A DNA stretch of 33,693 nucleotides, taken from positions 31,892 through 65,584 of the forward strand of contig PKXZ01000024.1 of NCBI GenBank assembly GCA_003132525.1, written 5' to 3'. This DNA comes from Candidatus Dormiibacterota bacterium (lineage in GTDB: Bacteria > Chloroflexota > Dormibacteria > Aeolococcales > Aeolococcaceae). The notes under the pieces were generated by a model, which searched no databases, was not told the DNA's origin, and was given only the letters and a program-made list of their open reading frames with translations. Positions within the stretch are counted from its first letter, which is position 1. Each line of letters starts with the position of its first letter. The position numbers and the translations under genes were made by a program. Shown here in pieces: positions 7,158 to 15,896 of this stretch.

Positions 7158-8495
7158 TCAGACCTCCGGTAGGGCGAGCACCCGGCCATCGGCTATGGCG
7201 TCGACGAGAGTGCCGTAATCCTGTTCGTTCTGGTCGGCGTAGAGGCAGGCGAATCGACCGAGGGCAACGTCGAAGACGGATGAGCGACCCAGGTACCCGG
7301 CAATCGCCGACGCGTTCCCCGAGCGCGCGTGTGATCGAGCAAGGGTCCAGGCGCAGAGCGCGCCGTAAGCAGCAAGCTCGTCGGCGTTCATGTCCACGAC
7401 GTTGAATGATCCCTTCATGTCCTGAAGTTGACGCACGTAGTACTCGCGTCCCGAGTCGGAGGCCATCGTCCAGCCGAGAAAGACGTCAGGAAATGCCTGC
7501 ATGAGGCGTTGGCCCTCGACGACCCGCCGTCCTTGATGACGATGGGGACGTCCACCGAGTGGTGCTTCGAGCACCGAAACGCGCGCCTCTTTCACCTGCA
7601 GGAACAGGGCGTCCCCGCCTTGCCCTTGCAGGAGTCCAATCCAGCAGTGCGTTCCCACGCTGCCAACTCCTACGACTTTCATAGCGATGTCGGCAAGGCG
7701 GTAGCGATCGAGGAGGACGCGCCGCTCAGGTGGGAGCGAGATCCGGTAACGGGAGAGCAGGTTACCGACCTGCGCCAGAACCGCAGGCTGATCGTCGACG
7801 CGTCTCAGGAGTGGAGGGTCATGACGGATCCGGCTTGTGTCGCCGGTGGGTTCGGTCAGCTTGTTGAGCGCTCTCAGGTGGTCGCGGTGCCGAGCTCGCG
7901 CCGACGTGCGCCGTGCATGGGTGCGAATCGATCGAATGAGCTGGAGAACGCTATCGACATCGACAGTGGCATACCAGACGTCCAGCGATCCCTTCGTCGC
8001 GTAGGTGGCGATGTGCTCACGGTACGATCGTGCGGCTGCTCTGGCAGCGAGTTCCCCTTGCCGGGCGGTCATACCGACGTCGCGCGCGGCGACAACGAGG
8101 CTCGCCGCGAGGCGTTTGACGTCCCACTCCCACGGGCCACGTAGGGTTTCGTCGAAGTCGTTGACGCCAAAGACCAACCGACGTTCGGGCGTGGCGTAGA
8201 CGCCGAAGTTGCTGAGATGCGCATCTCCACACAGCTGCACGAAAATACCGCTGACCGGAGTTCCGGCAAGGTCGTGTGCCATGAGCGCCGCCGAACCGCG
8301 AAAAAAGGCGAACGGCGAAGCGGACATGCGTCCGAACCGAATCGGGATGAGGTCCGATACCCGTCCGGCATTCCCGGCCTCGAGCAGAGCAACCGGCTCT
8401 GCTCGATTAGCAGAGAGTCCCAAAACCGCATGCTCGCCGCGGGGCACTACACGACGGAGGCTTTGCCCCCGGGTTCGCTCAGAACCTTTGGTCAA
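7158..8495 (-). CDS. DUF2252 family protein
   Basis: A 445-residue protein of the DUF2252 family, which is common in Actinobacteria and has a kinase-like (APH-related) arrangement but no settled function. Diagnostic blocks are [39 protein letters not shown] and [24 protein letters not shown], with an all-helical C-terminal half. In kinase terms, GDAHLSNFG resembles the HxDxxxxN loop and NDFDE the metal-binding acidic motif; that parallel is inference. The upstream-most start is TTG 8495, whose TTGA overlaps the thiolase stop; GTG 8447 is an alternative that would remove an Arg-rich leader. Tight coupling to the thiolase suggests shared expression, though a metabolic link is unproven. Confidence 0.88.
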   Translation of the reverse strand: MTKGSERTRGQSLRRVVPRGEHAVLGLSANRAEPVALLEAGNAGRVSDLIPIRFGRMSASPFAFFRGSAALMAHDLAGTPVSGIFVQLCGDAHLSNFGVYATPERRLVFGVNDFDETLRGPWEWDVKRLAASLVVAARDVGMTARQGELAARAAARSYREHIATYATKGSLDVWYATVDVDSVLQLIRSIRTHARRTSARARHRDHLRALNKLTEPTGDTSRIRHDPPLLRRVDDQPAVLAQVGNLLSRYRISLPPERRVLLDRYRLADIAMKVVGVGSVGTHCWIGLLQGQGGDALFLQVKEARVSVLEAPLGGRPHRHQGRRVVEGQRLMQAFPDVFLGWTMASDSGREYYVRQLQDMKGSFNVVDMNADELAAYGALCAWTLARSHARSGNASAIAGYLGRSSVFDVALGRFACLYADQNEQDYGTLVDAIADGRVLALPEV

Positions 8496-9664
8496 CTACG
8501 CTCCAGCACCATCGCGATGCCTTGACCGCCCCCGATGCAGAGCGCTGCTACACCGAGATTGACGTCGCGCTTCTGCATCTCGTACAGCAGCGTCACGAGG
8601 ATGCGCGCGCCGCTGGCGCCGATCGGGTGACCGATTGCGATCGCACCGCCGTTGACGTTGAGCCGGTCCTCGGGAACGGCGAGCTCGCGGCCGACAGCGA
8701 CAGCTTGCGCGGCGAACGCTTCGTTGAGTTCGAACAGATCGATGTCTCGCAACTCGACCCCGGCCTTCTGCAGAGCGGATCGCACTGCGGGGACTGGTCC
8801 CATCCCCATGATCCGCGGTGCGACCCCGGCACTCGAGTAGCCGCGAATGCGGGCTAACGGAGTTCGGTTCTCCGCCTTGGCGCGCGACGCGCTCATGACG
8901 ATGACAGCGGCGGCGCCGTCGTTGATACCGCTGGCGTTTCCGGCCGTGACGGTGCCGTCCTTGGCGAAGGCGGCGCGCAACGCGGCAAGCGTCTCGGGGG
9001 TCGTCCCCGGACGCGGGTGTTCGTCGATGTCGACCAGCACGGTTTCCTTCTTGCGGTGCACCGGGACGGGAACGATCTCGTCCTTGAATCGTCCGGACTT
9101 GATGGCTGCTTCGGCCTTCTGCTGCGAGGTGGCCGCGAACGAGTCCTGGTCCTCGCGACTGACCTCGTACTCGCGCGCGATGTTCTCGGCGGTGCTACCC
9201 ATATGACAGTCGTCGAACGCGCACCAGAGGCCGTCGCGAATCATCTCGTCGACCAGCTGACCGTGGCCGAGGCGGTAGCCGTAGCGCGCGTTGTCCATCA
9301 GATACGGCGCGCGGGACATGTTCTCCATGCCCCCTGCCACAAGGCATTGCGCGTCACCGGCACGGATCGCCTGCGCGGCGAGCGCCACTGTTTTGAGCCC
9401 GCTGCCGCAGACCTTGTTGATGGTGGTGGAAGGAACGCTCTCTGCGAGCCCGGCGCCAATCGCCGACTGGCGCGCGGTGTTCTGCCCGAGGCCGGCCTGG
9501 AGAACGTTTCCCATCAGCACCTCGTCGACAGAATCGATGCCTGCACGACGGAGCGCCTCCTCGACCGCGATCGATCCAAGTCTGGTCGCCGGAACTTCCG
9601 TGAAGACGCCCCCAAAGGTGCCGACCGGCGTTCGCACAGCACTGACGATGACCGCTTCTTCCAT
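8492..9664 (-). CDS. Acetyl-CoA C-acetyltransferase (thiolase)
   Basis: A 390-residue cytosolic thiolase that condenses two acetyl-CoA to acetoacetyl-CoA or cleaves 3-ketoacyl-CoA. The acylated nucleophile is Cys86 in [50 protein letters not shown] (catalytic His) and [11 protein letters not shown] (second Cys) complete the active site, and the length is standard. The domain layout fits the biosynthetic (AtoB/PhaA) branch better than FadA, but the physiological direction cannot be told. I choose ATG 9664 over GTG 9673 because a TAGAGT -10 hexamer (9677-9672) ends seven bases before it, giving a leaderless message, and GTG 9673 would lie inside that hexamer. etfB elsewhere in the window fits fatty-acid or butyrate-type metabolism. 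Confidence 0.96.
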   Translation of the reverse strand: MEEAVIVSAVRTPVGTFGGVFTEVPATRLGSIAVEEALRRAGIDSVDEVLMGNVLQAGLGQNTARQSAIGAGLAESVPSTTINKVCGSGLKTVALAAQAIRAGDAQCLVAGGMENMSRAPYLMDNARYGYRLGHGQLVDEMIRDGLWCAFDDCHMGSTAENIAREYEVSREDQDSFAATSQQKAEAAIKSGRFKDEIVPVPVHRKKETVLVDIDEHPRPGTTPETLAALRAAFAKDGTVTAGNASGINDGAAAVIVMSASRAKAENRTPLARIRGYSSAGVAPRIMGMGPVPAVRSALQKAGVELRDIDLFELNEAFAAQAVAVGRELAVPEDRLNVNGGAIAIGHPIGASGARILVTLLYEMQKRDVNLGVAALCIGGGQGIAMVLERS

Positions 9665-9671
9665 GCCAACC

Positions 9672-9677
9672 ACTCTA
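9672..9677 (-). promoter_or_regulatory. -10 element (TAGAGT) of the thiolase gene, sharing bases with the kinase stop codon
   Basis: The kinase stop codon TAG (9677-9675) is also the first half of TAGAGT, and the thiolase ATG follows after seven bases. The kinase and thiolase are therefore likely separately promoted despite the ten-base gap between them. No consensus -35 is visible inside the kinase end. Confidence 0.5.
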
Positions 9678-10634
9678 CGCCGGGGTTTTGGACGGCAGGT
9701 TCAGGCTGGTGCCGAATGCCGCGGCGTACCGATCGCGGAACCCCGGCACGTCGAAGCGGTGCCGTTGCGGTCCGTGCTGCTCGACGACATAGGCCGCCGC
9801 GAGCGACCCCATGCGCCCGGCCACGTCGGGCGACGCGCCGGCCCGGAAACCGGTGATCAGACCGGCGACATAGGCGTCGCCCGCGCCGGTCGGATCGACC
9901 ACCTCGCTCACGGGTGCCGCAGGAATCACCGCGACGCCGTCGGGGCTGTGGAGTTCGCTGCCGGCAGCGCCGCGGGTGACCGCGACCATGCGCGCGGCGC
10001 TGAGGGAGTCGACCGACAGACCGGTTCGCTCGCGGATCATCTCGAACTCGTAGTCGTTGCCGCCAACAAGCCATGCCTGTTCGAGGCCCCGGCGCAGGTC
10101 GTCATCGCGCATCGCCGGGATCTGCTGCGCGGGCACGAAGATCAGCCGGGCGCCGAGCGCTCCCGCCTGCTCGACGTGCAGGGCCATCGCCCTGGAGTCG
10201 TCAGCGCCGACGATCACCTCCGAGATGTCGGTGAGGACGCTCAGGTCGACACCGGCCGCTCTCGCCATCGCACCCGGGTAGAACGCAGTGATCTGGTTGC
10301 CGTCCCGGTCGGTCGTGATGAACCCGGTCGCCGTGCCGACCTCGTCGCAGGTGAGCACGGCAGACATGTCGACACCCTCGAACTCCAGCGCTGCAGCGTA
10401 TTCGACGAAATCGCCGCCGCCAACGGCCGCGCAGAGCAGCGGTTGCTCGCCGAACAGCGCCATCGAGAAGCAGATATTCGTGGCGGTTCCGCCGCGGCGC
10501 TTCTCGAGCCGGTCCACGAGAAACGCGACATTGAGCTCGTTGGTCTTGTCGGGAAGGATGTGGTCGCCGAACCGCCCGTCGAACTCCATGATGGTGTCGA
10601 AGGCGACTGAACCGGTAACGGCAACTCGTCCCAC
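9675..10634 (-). CDS. PfkB/ribokinase-family sugar kinase, adenosine kinase-like
   Basis: A 319-residue PfkB-family kinase. The N-terminal block ([23 protein letters not shown], then [17 protein letters not shown]) matches the bacterial subgroup usually annotated as adenosine kinase. [14 protein letters not shown] near residue 255 is the PfkB signature 2, with the catalytic Asp and anion-hole glycines. It probably transfers ATP phosphate to a nucleoside such as adenosine, in the cytosol. The start GTG 10634 is chosen because a TATCCT hexamer sits nine bases upstream and the conserved fold begins at once (VGRVAVTGS); a longer frame to 10688 would run through the promoter. It is divergent from a gene with a nucleoside-phosphorylase-like domain, with a shared inverted repeat between them. 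Confidence 0.88.
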   Translation of the reverse strand: MGRVAVTGSVAFDTIMEFDGRFGDHILPDKTNELNVAFLVDRLEKRRGGTATNICFSMALFGEQPLLCAAVGGGDFVEYAAALEFEGVDMSAVLTCDEVGTATGFITTDRDGNQITAFYPGAMARAAGVDLSVLTDISEVIVGADDSRAMALHVEQAGALGARLIFVPAQQIPAMRDDDLRRGLEQAWLVGGNDYEFEMIRERTGLSVDSLSAARMVAVTRGAAGSELHSPDGVAVIPAAPVSEVVDPTGAGDAYVAGLITGFRAGASPDVAGRMGSLAAAYVVEQHGPQRHRFDVPGFRDRYAAAFGTSLNLPSKTPA

Positions 10635-10643
10635 AGCCGTGGC

Positions 10644-10649
10644 AGGATA
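10644..10649 (-). promoter_or_regulatory. -10 element (TATCCT) of the kinase gene
   Basis: TATCCT on the minus strand, nine bases before GTG 10634, predicts a leader of about two bases. It faces the plus-strand promoter at 10684-10689, with the 10662-10678 palindrome between. Confidence 0.45.
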
Positions 10650-10661
10650 GCCAGCCCGATG

Positions 10662-10678
10662 TCTCCGCTGTGCGGAGA
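10662..10678. promoter_or_regulatory. Perfect 17-bp inverted repeat, candidate shared operator
   Basis: TCTCCGC-TGT-GCGGAGA has seven-base arms that match perfectly. Its centre (10670) is nearly midway between the two divergent -10 hexamers, so it covers the -35 region of both. This is the layout of a common regulator site. The regulator is not identifiable here. Confidence 0.55.
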
Positions 10679-10683
10679 GCGGC

Positions 10684-10689
10684 GACAAT
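10684..10689 (+). promoter_or_regulatory. Possible -10 element (GACAAT) of the phosphorylase-like gene
   Basis: GACAAT ends seven bases before ATG 10697, the same spacing as the other leaderless starts, but its first base departs from TANNNT. If real, it makes ATG 10697 the start rather than ATG 10688, which lies within the hexamer. Confidence 0.35.
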
Positions 10690-10696
10690 GGGTCTC

Positions 10697-12448
10697 ATGG
10701 TGCTGCACGAATTGGGACACGGACCGGTCCCCGAGGCTCCCCTCTCAGGACTGTCGCCGACCGAGCCCCCGTCTGAGGAGACCGCCCTGGTCGACGCGGT
10801 CGAGGTCTATCACCGCACCTACACGACCATCCTGCGCAGCAGTGGCGAAACCCAGCTCCGCGTGTTCGAGCATTCGCACAAGGCGATGGGTTCGAGCCTG
10901 CATCCACTTGCGGGGTCGATGGAGCTCGACCTTGGTGCCCTCCTGTACGCCGTCCGGCGGCTGCCGGACGCGATCTTCCGGGCCCGCCTGGTGGTCATGG
11001 GTCAGTCAGCCGAGGTCTTTGCACAGCGCGGATTCCGCGCCTTCAACGAGTGGACCGAGGTCAGCGCTCCGGGCCGCCGGCGTCGCTGGTACGACGACGG
11101 CGATGGAACCCTGGCAGTCCTGATCGCGAGCGCCTCAGACGTCGACGACCTCATCCCCACGATGGTCGCGCTCCAGATCGAGCTGAACAAGCTCAGGGTC
11201 GCGCTCAACGGCTCGGGGATCGAACGCATCGACGGCGTGACCCCAGGGGAGATCGCCACTGCGTGTGGCGGCCGCGAGGACGACTGGCTGCAGCTGTACG
11301 AGATCTGGGGCGTGGCATTCGGTGGCCGCCTTGCGGAGATCGCGGAGCACGGCATGGCGCTGCGAGTGCGCATGCTCGGCGGCACCCAGGTCGGCTACGC
11401 GCGTGTGACCCGCCGCTGGTGGCAGCAGGTGACCGGGTTGATGCGCTCCGAATCGCTGCTCGACCGGCCCGTGTACTTCGTGAGCAGCAACTCGCATGCG
11501 ATTGCCAACCTGCTCACCGGGGTCGCGCCACGCCACGCCGACGAGCTGGCCGCGGCGGTCGACCGCGACGGTGGGGGCGAGCTGCGGGATGAGCTCCAGC
11601 GCTTCCGAGACGGCAGCGCGCAGGGAAGCTGGAACAACTTCCTGTACTACGCGGCGCGCGAGCGGCTCCGCCTCCTGCCCGACTCGGAACGAGCCGCGCT
11701 CCGTCGCGAGGAGCGCGAGGCGGGCTCGTTGAACGTCACCAGCCGCACCGCGCTCGACGTCGCCGCGCAGGTGATCCCGCTCGACCGCGTCAACCCCGAG
11801 CGTTGCGATGAGCGCGTGCTCCCGATCGACCCGGTCGCGCTCGCGGCGAGCCGCGCGGTCATCGTCAACATCGACTACCCGCTCGGCCTCGCCGCATACA
11901 ACATCCTCCGTGAGGTCGCCGAGACCGTTGATCTTCGCGGCGTGTACATCCTCGGCAAGGCCGCGACACTGAACGCCGACGTCGGCGACGTGATGATCAG
12001 CGGCGTCGTCCACGACGAGCACAGCCGCTCGACCTACTGGCTCGACAATGCCTTCTCGGTGTCCGACATCGCCCCGTACCTGCGCTTCGGCAGCGGCCTC
12101 GACAACCAGCGTGCGGTCAGTGTGAAAGGGACGTTTCTGCAGAACCGCGGCTACCTCGACTTCTACTACCGCGAGGCGTTCACCGTGGTCGAGATGGAGG
12201 CTGGTCCATACTGCAACGCCGTGTACGAGATGACCCAGCCCGCCCGCTATCCCACCGGTGAGCCGGTCAACTTCTCCAAGCTGCCCATCGATTTCGGGGT
12301 CATCCACTACGCTTCGGACACGCCGTACACACAGGCCCGCACGCTCGGCGCGCGTGGGCTGTCGTACTTCGGCATGGACTCGACGTACGCATCGTCAGTC
12401 GCCATCGTGCGGCGCATCGTCGCCCGCGAGGGTGCGACAGGGCAGTAA
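10697..12448 (+). CDS. Two-part protein with C-terminal nucleoside-phosphorylase-like domain (DUF6909-like)
   Basis: A 583-residue cytosolic protein. I connect it, from memory, with the uncharacterised DUF6909 family. The N-terminal ~350 residues are mostly helical (EVYHRTYTTILRSSGETQLR, HSHKAMGSSLHPLAGSMELD) and I cannot assign them. The C-terminal ~200 residues read like the PNP/UDP phosphorylase fold: a strand RAVIVNIDYPLGLAAYNIL, then GVYILGKAATLNADVGDVMI (like the GxaGgl..DvGDvvi strand), a TFLQNRGYLDFY segment, and TVVEMEAGPYCNAVYE, which matches the ribose-binding 'VEMEA' signature. A phosphorolytic, hydrolytic or binding role on a nucleoside-like ligand is inference, supported by the divergent adenosine-kinase-like gene. 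Start ATG 10697 is favoured by promoter spacing; ATG 10688 is the alternative. It is followed four bases later by the ABC-F gene. Confidence 0.72.
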   Translation: MVLHELGHGPVPEAPLSGLSPTEPPSEETALVDAVEVYHRTYTTILRSSGETQLRVFEHSHKAMGSSLHPLAGSMELDLGALLYAVRRLPDAIFRARLVVMGQSAEVFAQRGFRAFNEWTEVSAPGRRRRWYDDGDGTLAVLIASASDVDDLIPTMVALQIELNKLRVALNGSGIERIDGVTPGEIATACGGREDDWLQLYEIWGVAFGGRLAEIAEHGMALRVRMLGGTQVGYARVTRRWWQQVTGLMRSESLLDRPVYFVSSNSHAIANLLTGVAPRHADELAAAVDRDGGGELRDELQRFRDGSAQGSWNNFLYYAARERLRLLPDSERAALRREEREAGSLNVTSRTALDVAAQVIPLDRVNPERCDERVLPIDPVALAASRAVIVNIDYPLGLAAYNILREVAETVDLRGVYILGKAATLNADVGDVMISGVVHDEHSRSTYWLDNAFSVSDIAPYLRFGSGLDNQRAVSVKGTFLQNRGYLDFYYREAFTVVEMEAGPYCNAVYEMTQPARYPTGEPVNFSKLPIDFGVIHYASDTPYTQARTLGARGLSYFGMDSTYASSVAIVRRIVAREGATGQ

Positions 12449-12452
12449 CCGC

Positions 12453-14087
12453 TTGTCCCTGGTTTCTCTCCGCGACGTGGGTGTCGCCTTCGGTGCCGAG
12501 AGCATCCTGGAAGGTGTCACGTTCCGCATCGAGACACGCCAGCGCATTGCCGTCGTCGGCGCGAACGGCGCGGGGAAGACGACCCTGTTGACCCTGATCA
12601 ACCACATGCTCGAACCCACCCAGGGCGAGGTGGAATGGCAGCGCGGACTCCGGATCGGCTATCTCCCCCAGGATGCCCCCGAGCCGGTCGCCGAGACCAT
12701 CCTCGATGAGGTGATGGCATCGCGCGAGGACCTCGCCGCGATGCACCACGAGATGACCACGCTCGAGCCGCTGCTCGCCGACAGCACGCGCCCCGACGCC
12801 CAAAGGTTATTGCTGCGATACGGCGATGTCCAGCACCGCTACATCGACCAGGGCGGCTACGAGCTCGAGGCCACCGCACGTGAAGCGCTCGGCGGGCTCG
12901 GTCTCGATACTGAGACGCAGCAACGCCATCCGTCACAGCTGAGCGGTGGACAGAAGCGTCGACTCGAGCTCGCCAAGCTGCTCGTGCAGGACGCCGACCT
13001 CCTGCTCATCGACGAGCCCACGAACCACCTCGACCTCGCCGCAATCGAGTGGCTCGAAGACTTCATGCGCGGTGTCTCCACCGCATTCGTGCTCGTCTCC
13101 CACGACCGGCGTTTCCTCGACAACGTGTGCACGCAGGTGATCGAGGTCGCGGGCGGGACCATCGAGGAGTACCCGGGCAACTACACGCAGTACACCAAGC
13201 TACGGGTCGAGCGGCGCGAACGGCGGCGCCGTGAGTTTGCGGCGCAGAAGGCGTACATCGATCACCAGGAAGAGTTCATCCGCAAGTACAAGGCGGGCCA
13301 GCGTGCGCGCGAGGCACGGGGCCGCCAGACACGGCTCAACCGTCTCGAGCGCGTTACGCCCCCGACGGTCGACAGGAAGCCCCGGCTGCGCTTCGCGAGC
13401 GCGCCGGCCTCGCGGGTGACCCTCAAGGGGGTCGGGCTCATCATCGGGCGCGACGAACCCCTGCTCATGGTGCCGCCGCTGACGATCGTGCCCGGCGAGC
13501 GTATCGCGGTGATCGGGCCGAACGGCAGCGGCAAATCGACCCTGCTCCACACCCTCGCAGGGGACCTTCCGCCGCTGGACGGCACCCTCACCCTCGGTCC
13601 CCGCAGCGTCCGCAGGCTGTACCGCCAGGATCTCGGGCAATCCATCGAGCACGGCGCCGCCGACGTCCCGGCGGGCGAGGACGACCGCACCGTGCTGGCG
13701 GATCTCCTGGCAACCCACCCGGTCGGCGAGGAGCGCGCGCGCACCCTCCTCGGCTCCTTGCTGTTCAGCGGCGACGACACGCTCAAGCTGGTCGGTGCGC
13801 TCAGCGGGGGCGAGCGGGCACGTCTGATGATGGGCAAGCTCGCGATCGAGGAAACCAACCTCCTGCTCCTCGACGAGCCCACCAATCACCTCGACATCCC
13901 TGCCCAGGAGGTGCTCGAAGCGGCGCTCGTCAAGTACCCAGGCGCGATGGTCCTGGTGACCCACGACCGCGCGCTCATCGATGCGGTGGCCACCCGGACC
14001 TGGGCGATCGAGGATGGCGGTATCCGTGAGGTGCTCGGCGGATACTCGGCGCTGCAGAAGGCACGGGATCGCGAGCGTCACAAGTGA
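12453..14087 (+). CDS. ABC-F family ATPase (ribosome-associated type)
   Basis: A 544-residue soluble protein with two ABC ATPase domains and no membrane segments, the plan of ABC-F proteins, which bind the ribosomal E site to aid translation or protect against antibiotics. Domain 1 has Walker A GANGAGKT (36-43), signature LSGGQKRR and Walker B LLLIDEPTNHLD. Domain 2 has GPNGSGKS, LSGGERAR and LLLLDEPTNHLD. The linker between (RRRREFAAQKAYIDHQEEFIRKYKAGQRAR region) is helical and basic, as expected for the P-site tRNA interaction motif. The start is TTG 12453, four bases after the previous stop, since the conserved domain begins at once; frames extending into the upstream gene are rejected. 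Whether it is an EttA-like factor or a resistance protein is not clear. Confidence 0.93.
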   Translation: MSLVSLRDVGVAFGAESILEGVTFRIETRQRIAVVGANGAGKTTLLTLINHMLEPTQGEVEWQRGLRIGYLPQDAPEPVAETILDEVMASREDLAAMHHEMTTLEPLLADSTRPDAQRLLLRYGDVQHRYIDQGGYELEATAREALGGLGLDTETQQRHPSQLSGGQKRRLELAKLLVQDADLLLIDEPTNHLDLAAIEWLEDFMRGVSTAFVLVSHDRRFLDNVCTQVIEVAGGTIEEYPGNYTQYTKLRVERRERRRREFAAQKAYIDHQEEFIRKYKAGQRAREARGRQTRLNRLERVTPPTVDRKPRLRFASAPASRVTLKGVGLIIGRDEPLLMVPPLTIVPGERIAVIGPNGSGKSTLLHTLAGDLPPLDGTLTLGPRSVRRLYRQDLGQSIEHGAADVPAGEDDRTVLADLLATHPVGEERARTLLGSLLFSGDDTLKLVGALSGGERARLMMGKLAIEETNLLLLDEPTNHLDIPAQEVLEAALVKYPGAMVLVTHDRALIDAVATRTWAIEDGGIREVLGGYSALQKARDRERHK

Positions 14088-15004
14088 GCGCCGCGGGCGC
14101 GCGCTCGCGCACTCCCTCGCCAGGGTGGGCGCTCGTCGCAGCCACCGTTGCGGTTTCCTTCTCGGCCATCCTCATCAAGGCGGCGGATGACGACGCCGCG
14201 ACCATTGTGTGGTTGCGCATGGGCATGGCCACCGTCCTCCTGGCCCCATGGGTGATACGCGACGCGCGGCGTGGTGTGCTGCCCAAGGGGGCAGCGCAGA
14301 TCGGCCTGGTGGTGGTGAGCGGCGTGTTCCTGGCAGGACACTTCCTGCTCTGGACGGCCTCACTCAAGTACACGTCGGTCGCGGCCAGCGTCCTGCTTGT
14401 ATCGCTGCATCCCATCATCGTGACGCCTCTCGGCAAACGCCTTCTGGGAGAACGGGTTTCTCGTCAGATGCTGGCGGGGGTCGGGCTCGCGATCGTCGGC
14501 ATGATCGTCACCTGCGCGGGCGACTTTCGCGTTGACAGCACCGCGTTCGGTGGCGACCTTCTGGCCATCGCAGGAGGCTTGTGCCTCGCCGGATACCTGC
14601 TCATCGGCCGCAGCGTGCGGTCGAACCTCGGCGTTGCCGGGTACTCGGCGATCGTCTATGCGGTGGTGTGCGTCATCGCGGCAGTGACCGCCGTTGCGGC
14701 GGGCGTCGCACACTTCCCCTCGCCACGGGTCGCGCTCGCATGTCTCGGACTCGCGGTCATCTGCACGATCGGCGGCCACACCGTGTACAACTGGGCGCTT
14801 CGCCACGTGCCCGTGTTGCTCGTTTCCGTTTCATTCCTTGGCGAGCCGCCACTCGCCGCCGTGCTTGCCTTGCTCATCCTTGCGGCCGTCCCGTCCGTCG
14901 CCACCGTGATCGGCGGAGTGCTCATCCTCGCGGGTCTCGCCCTCGCACTGGTCGAGCCCGGCGCGCGCTCCGGGCGGACCGCCGATATTGCGATCGCGCA
15001 GTGA
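14084..15004 (+). CDS. EamA/DMT-family transporter
   Basis: A 306-residue inner-membrane protein of the drug/metabolite transporter superfamily, with about ten hydrophobic segments in two EamA repeats (roughly 14-145 and 160-290). Typical features are the early AATVAVSFSAILIKAA segment, FLLWTASLKYTSVAASVLLVSLHPI in the first repeat, and the matching HTVYNWALRHVPVLLVSVSFLGEPPLAA in the second. Such carriers export or import amino acids, nucleosides or metabolites; the substrate cannot be read. GTG 14084 overlaps the ABC-F stop as GTGA, so it is co-translated. It ends directly against the convergent glycosyltransferase gene with no intergenic bases. Confidence 0.92.
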   Translation: MSAAGARSRTPSPGWALVAATVAVSFSAILIKAADDDAATIVWLRMGMATVLLAPWVIRDARRGVLPKGAAQIGLVVVSGVFLAGHFLLWTASLKYTSVAASVLLVSLHPIIVTPLGKRLLGERVSRQMLAGVGLAIVGMIVTCAGDFRVDSTAFGGDLLAIAGGLCLAGYLLIGRSVRSNLGVAGYSAIVYAVVCVIAAVTAVAAGVAHFPSPRVALACLGLAVICTIGGHTVYNWALRHVPVLLVSVSFLGEPPLAAVLALLILAAVPSVATVIGGVLILAGLALALVEPGARSGRTADIAIAQ

Positions 15005-15796
15005 TCAGCGCGAGTAGCGGCGCGAGCGGAGCCCCATGCGATGCAGGATGTACCGGTTGACGGTCCAAACCGTCTTGAGCCCGTAGACCAGCGAGACCCG
15101 GAAGTTGACCGACGAGGCGTCGTCGAAATACTTGGTCGTCACCGGGACCTCGGCCACCTTGAACTTGAATGACGCCGCCTGGGTGAGGATCTGCGTGTCG
15201 AACACGAAATCGTTCGAGTTGCGCAGGAATGGCACGGTGGTGAGGAACTTGCGGCTGTACGCGCGGTAGCCGGTGTGGTACTCGGTGAGCCCGAGCCCGA
15301 GCACGCGATTCTCGTACCCGGTCAGGAAGCGATTGGAGATGCGCTTCCACCACGGCATGCCGCCCGCCCTGGCACCGCCGGGGCTGAGAAAGCGTGAGCC
15401 GAGCACAACGTCGGCGTCGCCGCGGCGGATCACCTCCACCATGTCGTCGAGGATCGCGGGGTCGTACTGGCCGTCCGGATGGAGCATGACGATGACGTCC
15501 GCGCCGTCGCGCAGTGCCTCGATGTAGCAGGTCTTCTGGTTGGCCCCGTAGCCCGCGTTGTGCGGATGCGAGATCACCACGAGGTCGAGGGACACCGCCA
15601 GTGCCGCAGTCCCATCATGACTGCCGTCGTCGACCAGGATGATCGTGTCGACCACGCCGGGAGGAATCCCCGCGAGCGTGGTCTCGAGCGTCTTGGCCGC
15701 GTTGTACGCGGGCATAACGACTACGGTTCGCAACGACTCGATGGAACCTCGGCCGGTGGTGAGAACCGCGCGCTTCTTCTGAGCCGTGTCAGGCAC
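15005..15796 (-). CDS. Family 2 glycosyltransferase, dolichyl-phosphate-mannose-synthase-like
   Basis: A 263-residue GT-A enzyme of the DPM1-like branch, which loads a sugar onto polyprenyl phosphate or elongates a lipid-linked glycan. It shows VVVMPAYNAAKTLETTLAGIP, ILVDDGSHDGTAALA, HPHNAGYGANQKTCYIEAL, the metal-binding MLHPDGQYDP, VLGSRFLSPGG and a C-terminal TGYRAYSRKFL. There is no membrane tail, unlike GtrB-type relatives. GTG 15796 is the likely start, with AAGGGA about nine bases upstream; the frame stays open to 16075 but would overlap rmlB. A TATCAT -10 candidate lies at 15867-15862. Polyprenyl-linked donors made by such enzymes feed the GT-C membrane enzymes found at 25088 and 27655. 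Confidence 0.9.
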   Translation of the reverse strand: MPDTAQKKRAVLTTGRGSIESLRTVVVMPAYNAAKTLETTLAGIPPGVVDTIILVDDGSHDGTAALAVSLDLVVISHPHNAGYGANQKTCYIEALRDGADVIVMLHPDGQYDPAILDDMVEVIRRGDADVVLGSRFLSPGGARAGGMPWWKRISNRFLTGYENRVLGLGLTEYHTGYRAYSRKFLTTVPFLRNSNDFVFDTQILTQAASFKFKVAEVPVTTKYFDDASSVNFRVSLVYGLKTVWTVNRYILHRMGLRSRRYSR

Positions 15797-15861
15797 CTGC
15801 GTCCATCCCTTGGGGCCAGCACCAACGCGGTGTTGGCGCGTTTGACCTCTTTCGCCTTTCG

Positions 15862-15867
15862 ATGATA
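15862..15867 (-). promoter_or_regulatory. Possible -10 element (TATCAT) of the DPM1-like glycosyltransferase
   Basis: TATCAT on the minus strand, 65 bases before GTG 15796 in the 100-base gap after rmlB. It lies inside a short inverted repeat, CGATG (15860-15864) / CATCG (15871-15875). Read-through from rmlB is the alternative. Confidence 0.35.
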
Positions 15868-15896
15868 GCGCATCGACACCACCCCTCTTGCGGAGG

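Noticed and set aside
11135-12307. 390-codon minus-strand frame opposite the phosphorylase-like gene
   Set aside because: No recognisable motif and in register with the codon bias of the plus-strand gene.
12258-12452. Upstream extension of the ABC-F frame
   Set aside because: It lies inside the previous gene, and the conserved domain begins directly after TTG 12453.
15820-15842. Hairpin GCACCAAC/GTTGGCGC as a terminator
   Set aside because: One mismatch, no U-tract on the relevant strand, and the position is in the leader of the glycosyltransferase rather than after a gene.
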